From assembly GCA_963740675.1 (NCBI GenBank), contig CAVUFS010000004.1, forward strand, positions 558,001 through 622,000: DNA of 64,000 bases. The letters run 5' to 3'. Position 1 is the first letter of the stretch. Each line of letters opens with the position of its first letter. This document shows positions 53,837 through 62,383 of this stretch, one piece after another. The stretch is from CAIKMD01 sp963740675 (GTDB taxonomy: Bacteria > Pseudomonadota > Alphaproteobacteria > ATCC43930 > CGMCC-115725). Both the position numbers and the translations under genes were made by a program. The notes below the pieces were generated by a model. That model was given only the letters and a program-made list of their open reading frames with translations, was not told the origin of the DNA and did no database searches.

Positions 53837-54756
53837 CGAAGCGCGCCGCCGTGCTGATGGGCGGATGGTCTGCCGAGCGCGAGGTCTCGCTGGTCAGCGG
53901 GCGCGAGTGCGCCAACGCGCTCGAAGAGCTGGGCTACGACGTGAACCGCGTCGATGTAGCGCGCGATCTCAACGCCCTGGTCGCAGCGCTCACACCGAAG
54001 CCCGATGTCGTCTTCAACGCGTTGCATGGCCGCGGCGGCGAGGATGGCACGATTCAGGGCGTGCTCGAGACGCTGCACGTTCCCTACACCCATTCCGGCG
54101 TCGTCGCATCGGCGATCGCGATGCACAAGCCGCTGGCGAAATGCGTTTTCGCCGCGGCCGGGCTGCCCCTCGCCGAAAGCAAAGTCGTGACGCGCGCCGC
54201 GCTCTTGGAAAAAGATCCGTTGCCGCGGCCCTTCGTCATCAAGCCGATGAATGAAGGATCGAGTGTCGGCGTGCATATCGTCCGCGAGGGCGACAATGCC
54301 TGGCGCGTCGAGATCGCGCGCTGGGATCACGGCGATGAGATCATGGTCGAGAGCTACGTGCCGGGCCGCGAGATCACCGTGGCAGTTATGGGCAATCGCG
54401 CACTCGGCGCGTTGGAGATCCGCCCGATCGCCAACGCCATGTACGATTACGAATTGAAATACGCGCCAGGGGGCTCGGAGCATCTTATGCCCGCGCCGGT
54501 GCACCCCAAAGCTTACGAAGCCGCGCTCGATATCGGCCGGCGGGCGCATCGTGCGCTTGGCTGCCGCGGCGTCAGCCGCGCCGATCTGCGCTACGACGAC
54601 ACGGCGGGCGAGCCTGGCCGCATGGTCCTGCTCGAGATCAACACGCAGCCGGGCATGACGCCGACTTCGCTCGTGCCTGACATCGCCAAACACAACGGCA
54701 TCAGCTTCGTCGAACTGGTGCGCTGGATGGTGGAGAACGCCGCATGCGATTCTTGA
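53833..54756 (+). CDS. ddl: D-alanine:D-alanine ligase
   Basis: A 307-residue ATP-grasp enzyme that makes D-Ala-D-Ala for MurF. AVLMGGWSAEREVSLVSG is the usual start, then HGRGGEDGTIQGVLE, FVIKPMNEGSSVGV and LLEINTQPGMTPTSLVP with metal-binding Glu and Asn. It overlaps murB by 4 bases and ftsQ by 13 bases. Confidence 0.96.
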   Translation: MTKRAAVLMGGWSAEREVSLVSGRECANALEELGYDVNRVDVARDLNALVAALTPKPDVVFNALHGRGGEDGTIQGVLETLHVPYTHSGVVASAIAMHKPLAKCVFAAAGLPLAESKVVTRAALLEKDPLPRPFVIKPMNEGSSVGVHIVREGDNAWRVEIARWDHGDEIMVESYVPGREITVAVMGNRALGALEIRPIANAMYDYELKYAPGGSEHLMPAPVHPKAYEAALDIGRRAHRALGCRGVSRADLRYDDTAGEPGRMVLLEINTQPGMTPTSLVPDIAKHNGISFVELVRWMVENAACDS

Positions 54757-55604
54757 ACCGCAGCGACGATTCCCCGCCGGTGCGCATCCGCCGCCGGCGT
54801 CAGCAACAGCGCCGCGTGATGCTGGGAACTGCGTCGGCTGTCGTGCTGGCGGTTAGCGCAGCCGGCGCCTGGTATATCGGGCGCGACGGCCGGATCGCGG
54901 CCTTCTCTACGGACACGCAACAGCGCATCGCCCAGGCCGGCGCGAATCTCAATCTCACCGTCGAGAGCGTGCAGGTCGAAGGCCGTCAGCGCGCCGACCG
55001 TCAGGCCATCCTTGCCGCGCTCGGCGTTTCGCGCGGCACGCCGATCCTTTCCGTCGATCTCGATGCGGCCAAGGGGCGGCTCGAGACGGTACCGTGGGTG
55101 CGCTCGGCCTCGATCGAGCGCTTGCTGCCCGACACACTCTTCATTCGTGTCACCGAGCGCGCGCCACTCGCGCTCTGGCAGCATGGCGGCAAATTCGATC
55201 TCGTCGATCAGGATGGCGGTATCATCGCCAACGCCGATATCGGCGACTATCCGTTCCTGCCGCAGGTCGTCGGGAATGGCGCGCCCGCCGCGACGCCCGA
55301 TCTGCTGCGCGCGCTCTCCAGCGAGCCGGTGTTGCAAGCGCATGTCACCGCCTCGATCCGCGTCGGCGATCGACGTTGGAATATCGAGTTCGACAACGGC
55401 ATTGAGGTCGCGCTGCCGGAGAAGAACGCCGAAAGCGCCTGGCATCATCTCGCCGCGCTCGACCGCAGCGACAAGCTGCTCGCACGCAACGTGCAAGTCA
55501 TCGATATGCGCTTGCCCGACCGCGTCGTGCTGCGCGTTCCGCCCGATATCGCGAAATCGATCATCAAGAAAGGCAAGCCCGCGCAAGCGAGTCCGAACAC
55601 ATGA
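54744..55604 (+). CDS. ftsQ: Cell division protein FtsQ
   Basis: A 286-residue bitopic protein: Arg-rich cytoplasmic N-terminus, membrane helix about residues 28-47, a POTRA domain (LNLTVESVQVEGRQRADRQA; VDLDAAKGRLETVPWVRSA) and the FtsQ C-terminal domain (ITERAPLALW-type RVTERAPLALWQHGG, then DQDGGIIA). It docks FtsL/FtsB to the divisome. Position between ddl and ftsA is canonical. Confidence 0.95.
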   Translation: MRFLNRSDDSPPVRIRRRRQQQRRVMLGTASAVVLAVSAAGAWYIGRDGRIAAFSTDTQQRIAQAGANLNLTVESVQVEGRQRADRQAILAALGVSRGTPILSVDLDAAKGRLETVPWVRSASIERLLPDTLFIRVTERAPLALWQHGGKFDLVDQDGGIIANADIGDYPFLPQVVGNGAPAATPDLLRALSSEPVLQAHVTASIRVGDRRWNIEFDNGIEVALPEKNAESAWHHLAALDRSDKLLARNVQVIDMRLPDRVVLRVPPDIAKSIIKKGKPAQASPNT

Positions 55605-56854
55605 CGAAAATGAATATTCGCCCGCGCGGCGGGTTGCTTGCGGCCGTCGATATCGGCACCACGAAGATCTCGTGCTTCATCGCGAAGATCGAGGATGGCG
55701 AGCCGCATGTCGTCGGTATCGGCCATCAGGTCGCGAAAGGCGTCCGGAACGGGGTGATCGTCGATATCGAGGCCGCCAGCCGCTCGATCCTCAACTGCGT
55801 CCACGCTGCCGAGGAAATGGCCGGCGCAACGATCAGCGAGGCGGTTATCAACGTCTCGGGCGGCTTCAGCGCCTCGCGCCTCGTCAAATCCGAGCTCGCG
55901 CTCAACGGCCGCGAGGTCAGCGAAGTGCTGATGCAGCGCGCGCTCGATCAGGGCCACCGCATCAAGGATATGCCCGACCGCACGGTGATTCATTCGATCC
56001 CGGTCGGCTTCTCGATCGACGGCGGACGCAGCCTGCGCGACCCGCGCGGCCTCTTCGGCCAGAAGCTCACCGTCAACATGAACATCGTCACCGCGCAATT
56101 CGCGGCGGTGCGCAATCTCTCGAACTGCATCGGGCGCTGCCACCTCGAGACGGCCGCCGTTGTCGTCAGCCCCTACGCCTCGGGCCTGTCCTGCCTGGTC
56201 GAGGATGAGAGCGAGCTCGGCGTCACCGTCATCGATATGGGCGGCGGCACGACGACGATCGGCGTCTTCTTCGACGGCAATCTCGTCTATGCCGACAGCG
56301 TGCCGGTCGGCGGCACGCATGTCACCAACGATATCGCGCGCGGCCTTTCGACACCGATCGCCCATGCCGAGCGCATGAAGACGCTCTATGGCAGCGCAAT
56401 TGCGTCGTCGAACGACGAGCGCGAGACCATCACCGTCCCGCTCGTCGGTGAGGAGGATGACGGCCACGCCAATCACGTGCCGAAATCGCTGCTCGTCGGC
56501 ATTATCTCGCCGCGGCTCGAAGAGACGTTCGAGCTGGTGCGCGAGCGCCTCGAAGCTTCGGGCTTCGACAAGATCGCCGGCCGCCGTGTCGTTCTGACCG
56601 GCGGCGCCTCGCAACTGCCCGGCACTCGCGAACTGGCTGGGCTCATTCTCGACAAACAGGTTCGCATCGGCCGGCCTTCGCGTCTCGAAGGCCTTGCCGA
56701 AGCTACGCAGGGACCGGCCTTCGCGACGACGGCCGGCCTCATTCATTTCGCTTTGTCCGAACGCGCCGAAATCCCGCGGCGGGGCCGCGCGCTGACGGAA
56801 GAATCGAACGGCCTGTTCGGCCGCTTGGGCAACTGGGTTCGTGAGTACCTTTAA
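55601..56854 (+). CDS. ftsA: Cell division protein FtsA
   Basis: An actin-like protein, 417 residues, that tethers FtsZ filaments to the membrane. AAVDIGTTKISCFIAKI is phosphate loop 1, VIDMGGGTTTIGVFFDG is loop 2, and VVLTGGASQLPGTRELA is the adenosine motif. The C-terminal amphipathic helix ends FGRLGNWVREYL. It overlaps ftsQ by 4 bases. Confidence 0.97.
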   Translation: MTKMNIRPRGGLLAAVDIGTTKISCFIAKIEDGEPHVVGIGHQVAKGVRNGVIVDIEAASRSILNCVHAAEEMAGATISEAVINVSGGFSASRLVKSELALNGREVSEVLMQRALDQGHRIKDMPDRTVIHSIPVGFSIDGGRSLRDPRGLFGQKLTVNMNIVTAQFAAVRNLSNCIGRCHLETAAVVVSPYASGLSCLVEDESELGVTVIDMGGGTTTIGVFFDGNLVYADSVPVGGTHVTNDIARGLSTPIAHAERMKTLYGSAIASSNDERETITVPLVGEEDDGHANHVPKSLLVGIISPRLEETFELVRERLEASGFDKIAGRRVVLTGGASQLPGTRELAGLILDKQVRIGRPSRLEGLAEATQGPAFATTAGLIHFALSERAEIPRRGRALTEESNGLFGRLGNWVREYL

Positions 56855-56923
56855 CAACCATCAAAAGCTGTCTCACGCCGTGAGAGACGGTCAACGCTAC
56901 GGAGCATCCCCGGAGGATAAGCA

Positions 56924-58555
56924 ATGACACTGAATCTAACGCTTCCCGAAGAAGAAAAAGAGTTGGCGCCCCGCATCACCGTCATCGGCGTCGGCGGCGC
57001 CGGCGGCAACGCGGTCAATAACATGATCCGCTCGAACCTCGCCGGCGTCGAATTCGCCATCTGCAACACCGATGCGCAGGCGATGAAGCAGAATCTCTGC
57101 GAACGCCGCATCCAAATGGGCATCGGCGTCACCCGCGGCCTCGGCGCCGGCTCGCGCCCCGAAGTCGGACGCGCTGCCGCCGAAGAGGCCCTCGAAGAGA
57201 TCATGATCGCGCTCGAGGGCTCGAACATGGCCTTCATCACCGCCGGCATGGGCGGCGGTACGGGCACCGGCGCGGCGCCGGTGATCGCACGCGCCGCGCG
57301 CGAGAGCGGCATCCTGACGATCGGCGTCGTCACCAAGCCGTTCCAGTTCGAGGGCACGCATCGCATGCGCCTCGCCGAAGCCGGCATTCTGGAGCTGCAG
57401 AAATACGTCGACACGCTGATCATCATTCCGAACCAGAACCTGTTCCGGGTCTCGAATGAGCGCACGACTTTCGCCGACGCATTCAAGATGGCGGACGATG
57501 TGCTGCATTCGGGCGTCGCCGGCGTCACCGATCTGATGGTGAAGCCCGGCCTCATCAACCTCGACTTCGCGGATATCCGCGCGGTGATGAGCGAGATGGG
57601 CAAGGCGATGATGGGTACCGGCGAAGCCGAAGGCGATCGCCGCGCCATCGACGCCGCCGAGGCCGCGATCTCGAACCCACTGCTGGAGGATGTGTCGATG
57701 AAGGGCGCGCGCGGCGTGCTCATCAACATCACCGGCGGTCTCGACATGACGCTGTTCGAGGTCGACGAGGCCGCGAATCGCATCCGTGAGGAAGTCGATT
57801 CGGAAGCGAACATCATCTTCGGCTCGACCTTCGATGAAGCACTCGAAGGGCGGATGCGCATCTCGGTCGTCGCGACCGGCATCGAAGCTGACAAGGCGGT
57901 GCAGCCGCGGCCGTTGATCTCGCTGGTCAGCGATCGCAGCAAGACCGACGGGGCGCGCCCGACGCTCGCGCCGTTTTCCCCGTCGCCCTCGCCGGCAGCG
58001 GAGCTGAAGCCGTTGGAGCAGCGCATCTCCGAGATGCGGGCAGCCGAGCCGCGATCGGTCGTCGCCGAGCCGCGCGTTGAGATGAGGGCGGAGCCGATGG
58101 CCACGGCGACGGCGCTACCGCAGGCGCAGTCGATCGAGGCGCAAGCCGTGCGCAACGCACCGTTCATGCCGCCGAAGCCGATCGAAGCCGCGTCAAAGCC
58201 GGTGCCGGCCGCGGTCGCCGCGCCCTTGCCTGAGCCGGTTGTTGCCGCGCCGCAGGTCGAGGCCGTGCGTCCCGCGCCGAAGCCCGCGACCCGCGGTCCG
58301 AGCCTCTTCGAGCGCGTGACCAAGGCCGGCCGTCTCCTTCACCGCGAGGAGCCGGAGATCAACCGCGTCACCCCGGTCATGACCACGCCCGCCCCGGCAC
58401 CAGCGCCCGCTCCGGCGCCTGCCGCGCCCCCGGCACCTGCCCCTGCGATGACGGCCCAAGCGAAGCTTGGTCCGCTCGATCCGGCGGAGCGTCCCGGCGC
58501 CAAAGAGGAAGACCTGCTCGACATCCCGGCCTTCCTGCGCCGCCAGGCTAACTAG
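56924..58555 (+). CDS. ftsZ: Cell division GTPase FtsZ
   Basis: The tubulin-like ring protein. The signature GGGTGTGAAP is at residues 110-119, the N-terminal GTP site is VGGAGGNAVNNM, and the T7 loop is NLDFADIRAVM. At 543 residues it is much longer than the E. coli protein because a disordered Pro/Ala-rich linker of about 190 residues precedes the C-terminal peptide LLDIPAFLRRQ, which binds FtsA. Long linkers are usual in alphaproteobacteria. The 69-base gap after ftsA has CCGGAGGATAAGC before the ATG and may hold a separate promoter. Confidence 0.97.
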   Translation: MTLNLTLPEEEKELAPRITVIGVGGAGGNAVNNMIRSNLAGVEFAICNTDAQAMKQNLCERRIQMGIGVTRGLGAGSRPEVGRAAAEEALEEIMIALEGSNMAFITAGMGGGTGTGAAPVIARAARESGILTIGVVTKPFQFEGTHRMRLAEAGILELQKYVDTLIIIPNQNLFRVSNERTTFADAFKMADDVLHSGVAGVTDLMVKPGLINLDFADIRAVMSEMGKAMMGTGEAEGDRRAIDAAEAAISNPLLEDVSMKGARGVLINITGGLDMTLFEVDEAANRIREEVDSEANIIFGSTFDEALEGRMRISVVATGIEADKAVQPRPLISLVSDRSKTDGARPTLAPFSPSPSPAAELKPLEQRISEMRAAEPRSVVAEPRVEMRAEPMATATALPQAQSIEAQAVRNAPFMPPKPIEAASKPVPAAVAAPLPEPVVAAPQVEAVRPAPKPATRGPSLFERVTKAGRLLHREEPEINRVTPVMTTPAPAPAPAPAPAAPPAPAPAMTAQAKLGPLDPAERPGAKEEDLLDIPAFLRRQAN

Positions 58556-58589
58556 AGAAGCCGAACTAGTCTCGAACTCGATGCTTGCC

Positions 58590-58619
58590 GGCCGGGATTC
58601 CTGAGACGGAATCCCGGCC
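58590..58619 (+). terminator. Perfect 12-bp hairpin after ftsZ
   Basis: GGCCGGGATTCC (58590-58601), loop TGAGAC, GGAATCCCGGCC (58608-58619). There is no T-run, so it may be a Rho-assisted end or an mRNA-stabilising hairpin. Each arm contains a GANTC site. The rest of the 197-base gap is AT-rich and probably holds the lpxC promoter. Confidence 0.65.
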
Positions 58620-58752
58620 GCGGGCCGCACAACTCGATCATCCTATAAGTTATTGAATTACCAAAATAAAAATCGTCACAATCCGTAACAAAGAGTGATT
58701 TGTCCGGTTCATCACCCGTTGGTAACCCTAAGCCTAACGTTGCAGTGCAATA

Positions 58753-59694
58753 TTGGGGTTTAGCTTGGAATTTCGGGGACCGGTCGCACGCCAAAAGACT
58801 TTAAAGGCTGCAATTCATTGTCGCGGAGTTGGACTTCACACCGGCGCTCGTGTCAACATGACGTTGCACCCCGCGGCCCCTGGCACCGGCATCGTCTTCC
58901 GCCGCCGCGATCTGGGCGATGTTGAACTCCCCGCGCTTTGGCGCAATGTCGTGACCTCCAGCCTCTGCACCACCCTCGGCAACGCCGATGGCGTTAAGGT
59001 CGCCACGATCGAGCATCTTATGGCCGCTTTCGCCGGTCTCGAGATCGACAACGCCGTCGTCGAGCTCGATGGACCGGAAGTGCCGGTGATGGACGGCAGC
59101 GCTGCGCCTTTCGTGTTCCTGATCGAATGCGCCGGCGTGACCGAGCAGGTCGCGCCGCGCCGTGGCATCAAGGTGCTAAAGCCGATCCGCGTCGGCGTGA
59201 ACGGCAATGCGGCGAGCCTTGTCCCGGCCGAAGGCTTTCGCCTGAGCTTCGCGATCGATTTCGCCTCCAGCGCCATCCGCCACCAAGAGCTGAGCTACGA
59301 TCTCGATGCCGAGAACTTCAAGGCGGAGATCAGCCGCGCCCGTACCTTCGGCTTCTTCGAAGAGGTCGAGCAGATGCGCCAGGCCGGCCTCGCCCGCGGC
59401 GGCTCGCTCGAGAATGCCGTGGTCATCAGCGGCGACCGCATCCTGAACAAGGAAGGCCTGCGCTACGACGACGAATTCGTGCGCCATAAGGTGCTCGATG
59501 CGCTCGGCGATCTCTACCTCGCCGGCGGCGCGATCCTCGGCCATTTCCACGGCGTCCGTTCGGGCCACGCGCTCAATCACCAATTGGTGGCGGCGCTGCT
59601 CGCCGATACATCGGCCTGGCGTCCGGTCACCCTCACGGCGACCGATTTTGCCAAGACCGCCTGGGACGAAGAGCCGCAGCGCGTCCGGGCCTAA
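58753..59694 (+). CDS. lpxC: UDP-3-O-acyl-GlcNAc deacetylase LpxC
   Basis: LpxC carries out the committed step of lipid A synthesis. RQKTLKAAIHCRGVGLHTG is the usual start, EHLMAAFAGLEIDN carries a zinc His, and KVLDALGDLYLAGG carries the second His region and the zinc Asp; HFHGVRSGHALNH has the catalytic His. No ATG is available: TTG 58753 gives 313 residues and TTG 58765 gives 309. Either is possible and neither has a strong ribosome binding site. Confidence 0.95.
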   Translation: MGFSLEFRGPVARQKTLKAAIHCRGVGLHTGARVNMTLHPAAPGTGIVFRRRDLGDVELPALWRNVVTSSLCTTLGNADGVKVATIEHLMAAFAGLEIDNAVVELDGPEVPVMDGSAAPFVFLIECAGVTEQVAPRRGIKVLKPIRVGVNGNAASLVPAEGFRLSFAIDFASSAIRHQELSYDLDAENFKAEISRARTFGFFEEVEQMRQAGLARGGSLENAVVISGDRILNKEGLRYDDEFVRHKVLDALGDLYLAGGAILGHFHGVRSGHALNHQLVAALLADTSAWRPVTLTATDFAKTAWDEEPQRVRA

Positions 59695-59823
59695 GGGCGA
59701 GAAGCTTTAAGCTGTCAGTTATACGTTGTAGACTGTCTTGCCCCGCCAGTCGGGAGTAGGACTTTGCCTGGCTTAACCGCCTCTGGCTGAACAGCTCATA
59801 GCTAATTCGGGCTCGGGAATCGC

Positions 59824-60646
59824 ATGATGCCGTCAAATCGCCGCTTCGCTGCTTTGTTGGGCGTGCTTCTTGGCGCACTCGCTCTCGCTGGTTGCGCCTC
59901 CAAGAACGACTCCTATGTCGAGCGGCCAGTCGAGACCATCTACAACACCGCGATGGATCAGCTCCTTGCCGGCAAATACAAGGACGCGGCCAAGACCTTC
60001 GACGACGTCGAGCAGCAGCATCCCTATTCCGTTTGGGCCACCAAGGCGCAGCTCATGAACGCCTACGCGCTTTATGAGAATCGCGATTACGACGCCTCGA
60101 TCGTCTCGGCCGACCGCTTCATCCAGCTCCATCCCGGCCATCGCGACGTCGCTTATGCCTATTATCTGAAGGCGCTCGACTACTACATCCAGATCACCGA
60201 TGTGGAGCGCGACCAGAAGGTGACGCAGCAGGCCTATGACGCGCTGGCCGAAGTGGTCCGCCGCTTCCCCGAGTCGTCCTATGCCCGCGACGCCAAGTTC
60301 AAGATGGATCTCTGCCGCGATCACCTCGCCGGCAAGGAGATGCAGATCGGCCGATGGTATGAGGGCCAGGGTCAGTATCTCGCGGCGATCAACCGCTTCC
60401 AGACCGTCGTGAACGACTATCAGACCACGACCCATATCCCGGAGGCGCTGGCTCGCCTGGTCGAATGCTATTACGCCCTCGGTCTCAACGAGGAGGCGAA
60501 GCGCACGGCCTCGGTGCTCGGCTACAACTACCCGCAGAACAAGTGGTACGAACTCGACCTATTCGCTGGTCACCACCGGCTCGGAGACGGCGAAGGAAGA
60601 GCGCGGCTGGTTCGCGCGAGTCGTCGATCCCTTCGGACTCTTCTGA
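59824..60646 (+). CDS. bamD: Outer-membrane assembly lipoprotein BamD (apparent +1 frameshift)
   Basis: BamD is the essential TPR lipoprotein of the BAM complex. The lipobox is LALAGCAS with Cys24. TPR motifs include KYKDAAKTFDDVEQQHPYS, RDYDASIVSADRFIQLHPGH and YLAAINRFQTVVNDYQTT. Near the C-terminus the frame changes at GAACTC 60550-60555. Removing one A recreates GACTC and gives KWYDSTYSLVTTGSETAKEE ending VVDPFGLF, 273 residues. As written, the frame runs on into an Arg-rich tail ending at 60663 that is unlike any BamD. ATG 59824 and 59827 are both possible. Confidence 0.92.
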
Positions 60647-60712
60647 TCGCCAGCGCGATCTAAGCATCGCGCATCTACCCGGATTTTCACCGCGCCGCTA
60701 TCATCGGCCGCG

Positions 60713-62383
60713 ATGCTGCTGGGCCTCTCCATCCGCGACGTGGTTCTGATCGACAAGCTCGATCTTGCCTTTCGCCCAGGCCTCTGTGTGCTGACCGGCG
60801 AGACGGGGGCCGGCAAATCCATTCTCCTCGACGCCCTCGGCTTGGCGCTCGGCATGCGCGCCGAGGCAAGCCTTGTCCGCCCCGGCGCGACGCAGGCGAT
60901 GGTCACGGCGGAATTCGACCTCGCCGCCGATCATCCGGCGCGGCGGCTCCTCGATGAAGCCGGCATCGCCGCCGAGAACGATATCGTCGTGCTGCGCCGC
61001 GTGGTCGGCACCGACGGCCGCAGCCGCGCTTTCATCGACGACCAGCCTGCGAGCATCGGCTTGCTGCGCCAGCTTGGCGAGATGGCGATCGAGATCGAAG
61101 GCCAATTCGCGCAGACCGGCTTGCTCGACCCTGCGACGCATCGCGACACGCTCGACGCTTTCGGCGTGGTGCGGGCCCAGCGCGAGCAGCTCGCCATTTC
61201 CTGGGCGGCATGGCGCAAGCTGTCGCGCGAGCGCGAAGCCGCCGAGGCCGATTTTGCCAAGGCGCGCGCCGACGAAGATTTCCTGCGCCATGCCATGGCC
61301 GAGATTTCCGCCATCGAGCCACGCGCCGGCGAAGAAACGCAGCTCGCCGAGGAACGCGCCCTGTTGGTCAATCGCGAGCGCGTGCTCGAAAATCTCGAAG
61401 CGGCTTTATCGGGGCTCGCCGGCGATAGCGGTGCCGAGCATGCGCTTTCCGGCGCAGCGCGGGCCATCGAGCGCGCCAAAGGCAAATCCGGCGGGCGTCT
61501 CGAAGCCGCCGCCGCGGCGCTGGAGCGCGCTATTGTCGAAACCCGCGAGGCGATCGCCGAGCTCGAAGCCGCGACCCGCGCCTTCCAAGGCCCATCGAGC
61601 CTCGAAGAGATCGAAGAACGGCTCTTCGCGCTGCGCGCGCTTGCTCGCAAGCACAATGTCACGGTCGAGAATCTCCCGAAGCTGCAGGCCGATTTCACCG
61701 CCAAGCTCGGCGCGCTCGACGATGGCGGCGCCGCGATCGCGACGCTGACGCGGCGCGAGGCCGAGGCGCGGCAGGCCTATCTCGCCGCCGCCGATGCCGT
61801 CACAAAGGCACGTGCCACCGCCGCGAAAAAGCTCGACACCGCGGTGATGAAGGAATTGCCGCCGTTGAAGCTGGAGAAAGCGCGCTTCCACACCGCGCTG
61901 ACGACGCTGGCCGAAAGCGAATGGAACGAGCATGGCCGCGAACGCGTCGCTTTCGAGGTCGCGACCATCGCCGGCGCGCCACCCGGCCCGCTCAACAAGA
62001 TCGCATCGGGCGGCGAGCTCGCGCGTTTTATGCTGGCGCTGAAAGTCGTGCTCGCCAAGACCTCGCCGGTCGCGACGCTGGTCTTTGACGAGGTCGATAG
62101 CGGCGTCGGCGGCGCGACCGCGGCCGCGGTCGGTGAGCGGCTGGCGCGGCTGGCCGAGGAAAGACAGGTGTTGGTGGTGACCCATTCGCCGCAAGTTGCC
62201 GCGCGGGCCGCGCATCACTGGCGCGTTGCCCGCAGCGACGGCAAGAAGGCCAGCGCGACCAAGGTCGAGGTGCTGAGCGATGCCGATCGCCGCGAGGAGA
62301 TCGCACGCATGCTTTCCGGCAGTGCGATCACCGCCGAAGCACGCGCCGCAGCGGCGAGCCTGCTCGCGGGAACCAGAGCATGA
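60713..62383 (+). CDS. recN: DNA repair protein RecN
   Basis: A 556-residue SMC-like ATPase for double-strand break repair. Walker A is GETGAGKS (29-36), the coiled-coil middle is Ala/Glu-rich, and the C-terminus has the signature IASGGELARFMLALK and Walker B TLVFDEVDSGVGG. The Q-loop segment reads IEIEGQFAQTGLLDP where most RecN proteins have IHGQH; the Gln is kept but both His are changed. It overlaps ligA by 4 bases. Confidence 0.95.
   Translation: MLLGLSIRDVVLIDKLDLAFRPGLCVLTGETGAGKSILLDALGLALGMRAEASLVRPGATQAMVTAEFDLAADHPARRLLDEAGIAAENDIVVLRRVVGTDGRSRAFIDDQPASIGLLRQLGEMAIEIEGQFAQTGLLDPATHRDTLDAFGVVRAQREQLAISWAAWRKLSREREAAEADFAKARADEDFLRHAMAEISAIEPRAGEETQLAEERALLVNRERVLENLEAALSGLAGDSGAEHALSGAARAIERAKGKSGGRLEAAAAALERAIVETREAIAELEAATRAFQGPSSLEEIEERLFALRALARKHNVTVENLPKLQADFTAKLGALDDGGAAIATLTRREAEARQAYLAAADAVTKARATAAKKLDTAVMKELPPLKLEKARFHTALTTLAESEWNEHGRERVAFEVATIAGAPPGPLNKIASGGELARFMLALKVVLAKTSPVATLVFDEVDSGVGGATAAAVGERLARLAEERQVLVVTHSPQVAARAAHHWRVARSDGKKASATKVEVLSDADRREEIARMLSGSAITAEARAAAASLLAGTRA

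Noticed and set aside
1030..60555. Programmed ribosomal frameshifting as an explanation for the seven split genes
   Set aside because: No shared slippery heptamer or downstream structure is seen, the genes are unrelated families not known for recoding, and the only common feature is GANTC.
59824..60663. BamD with a new Arg-rich C-terminal tail
   Set aside because: The alternative frame gives the expected conserved ending after removal of one base at a GANTC-like site, so the tail is most likely not real.
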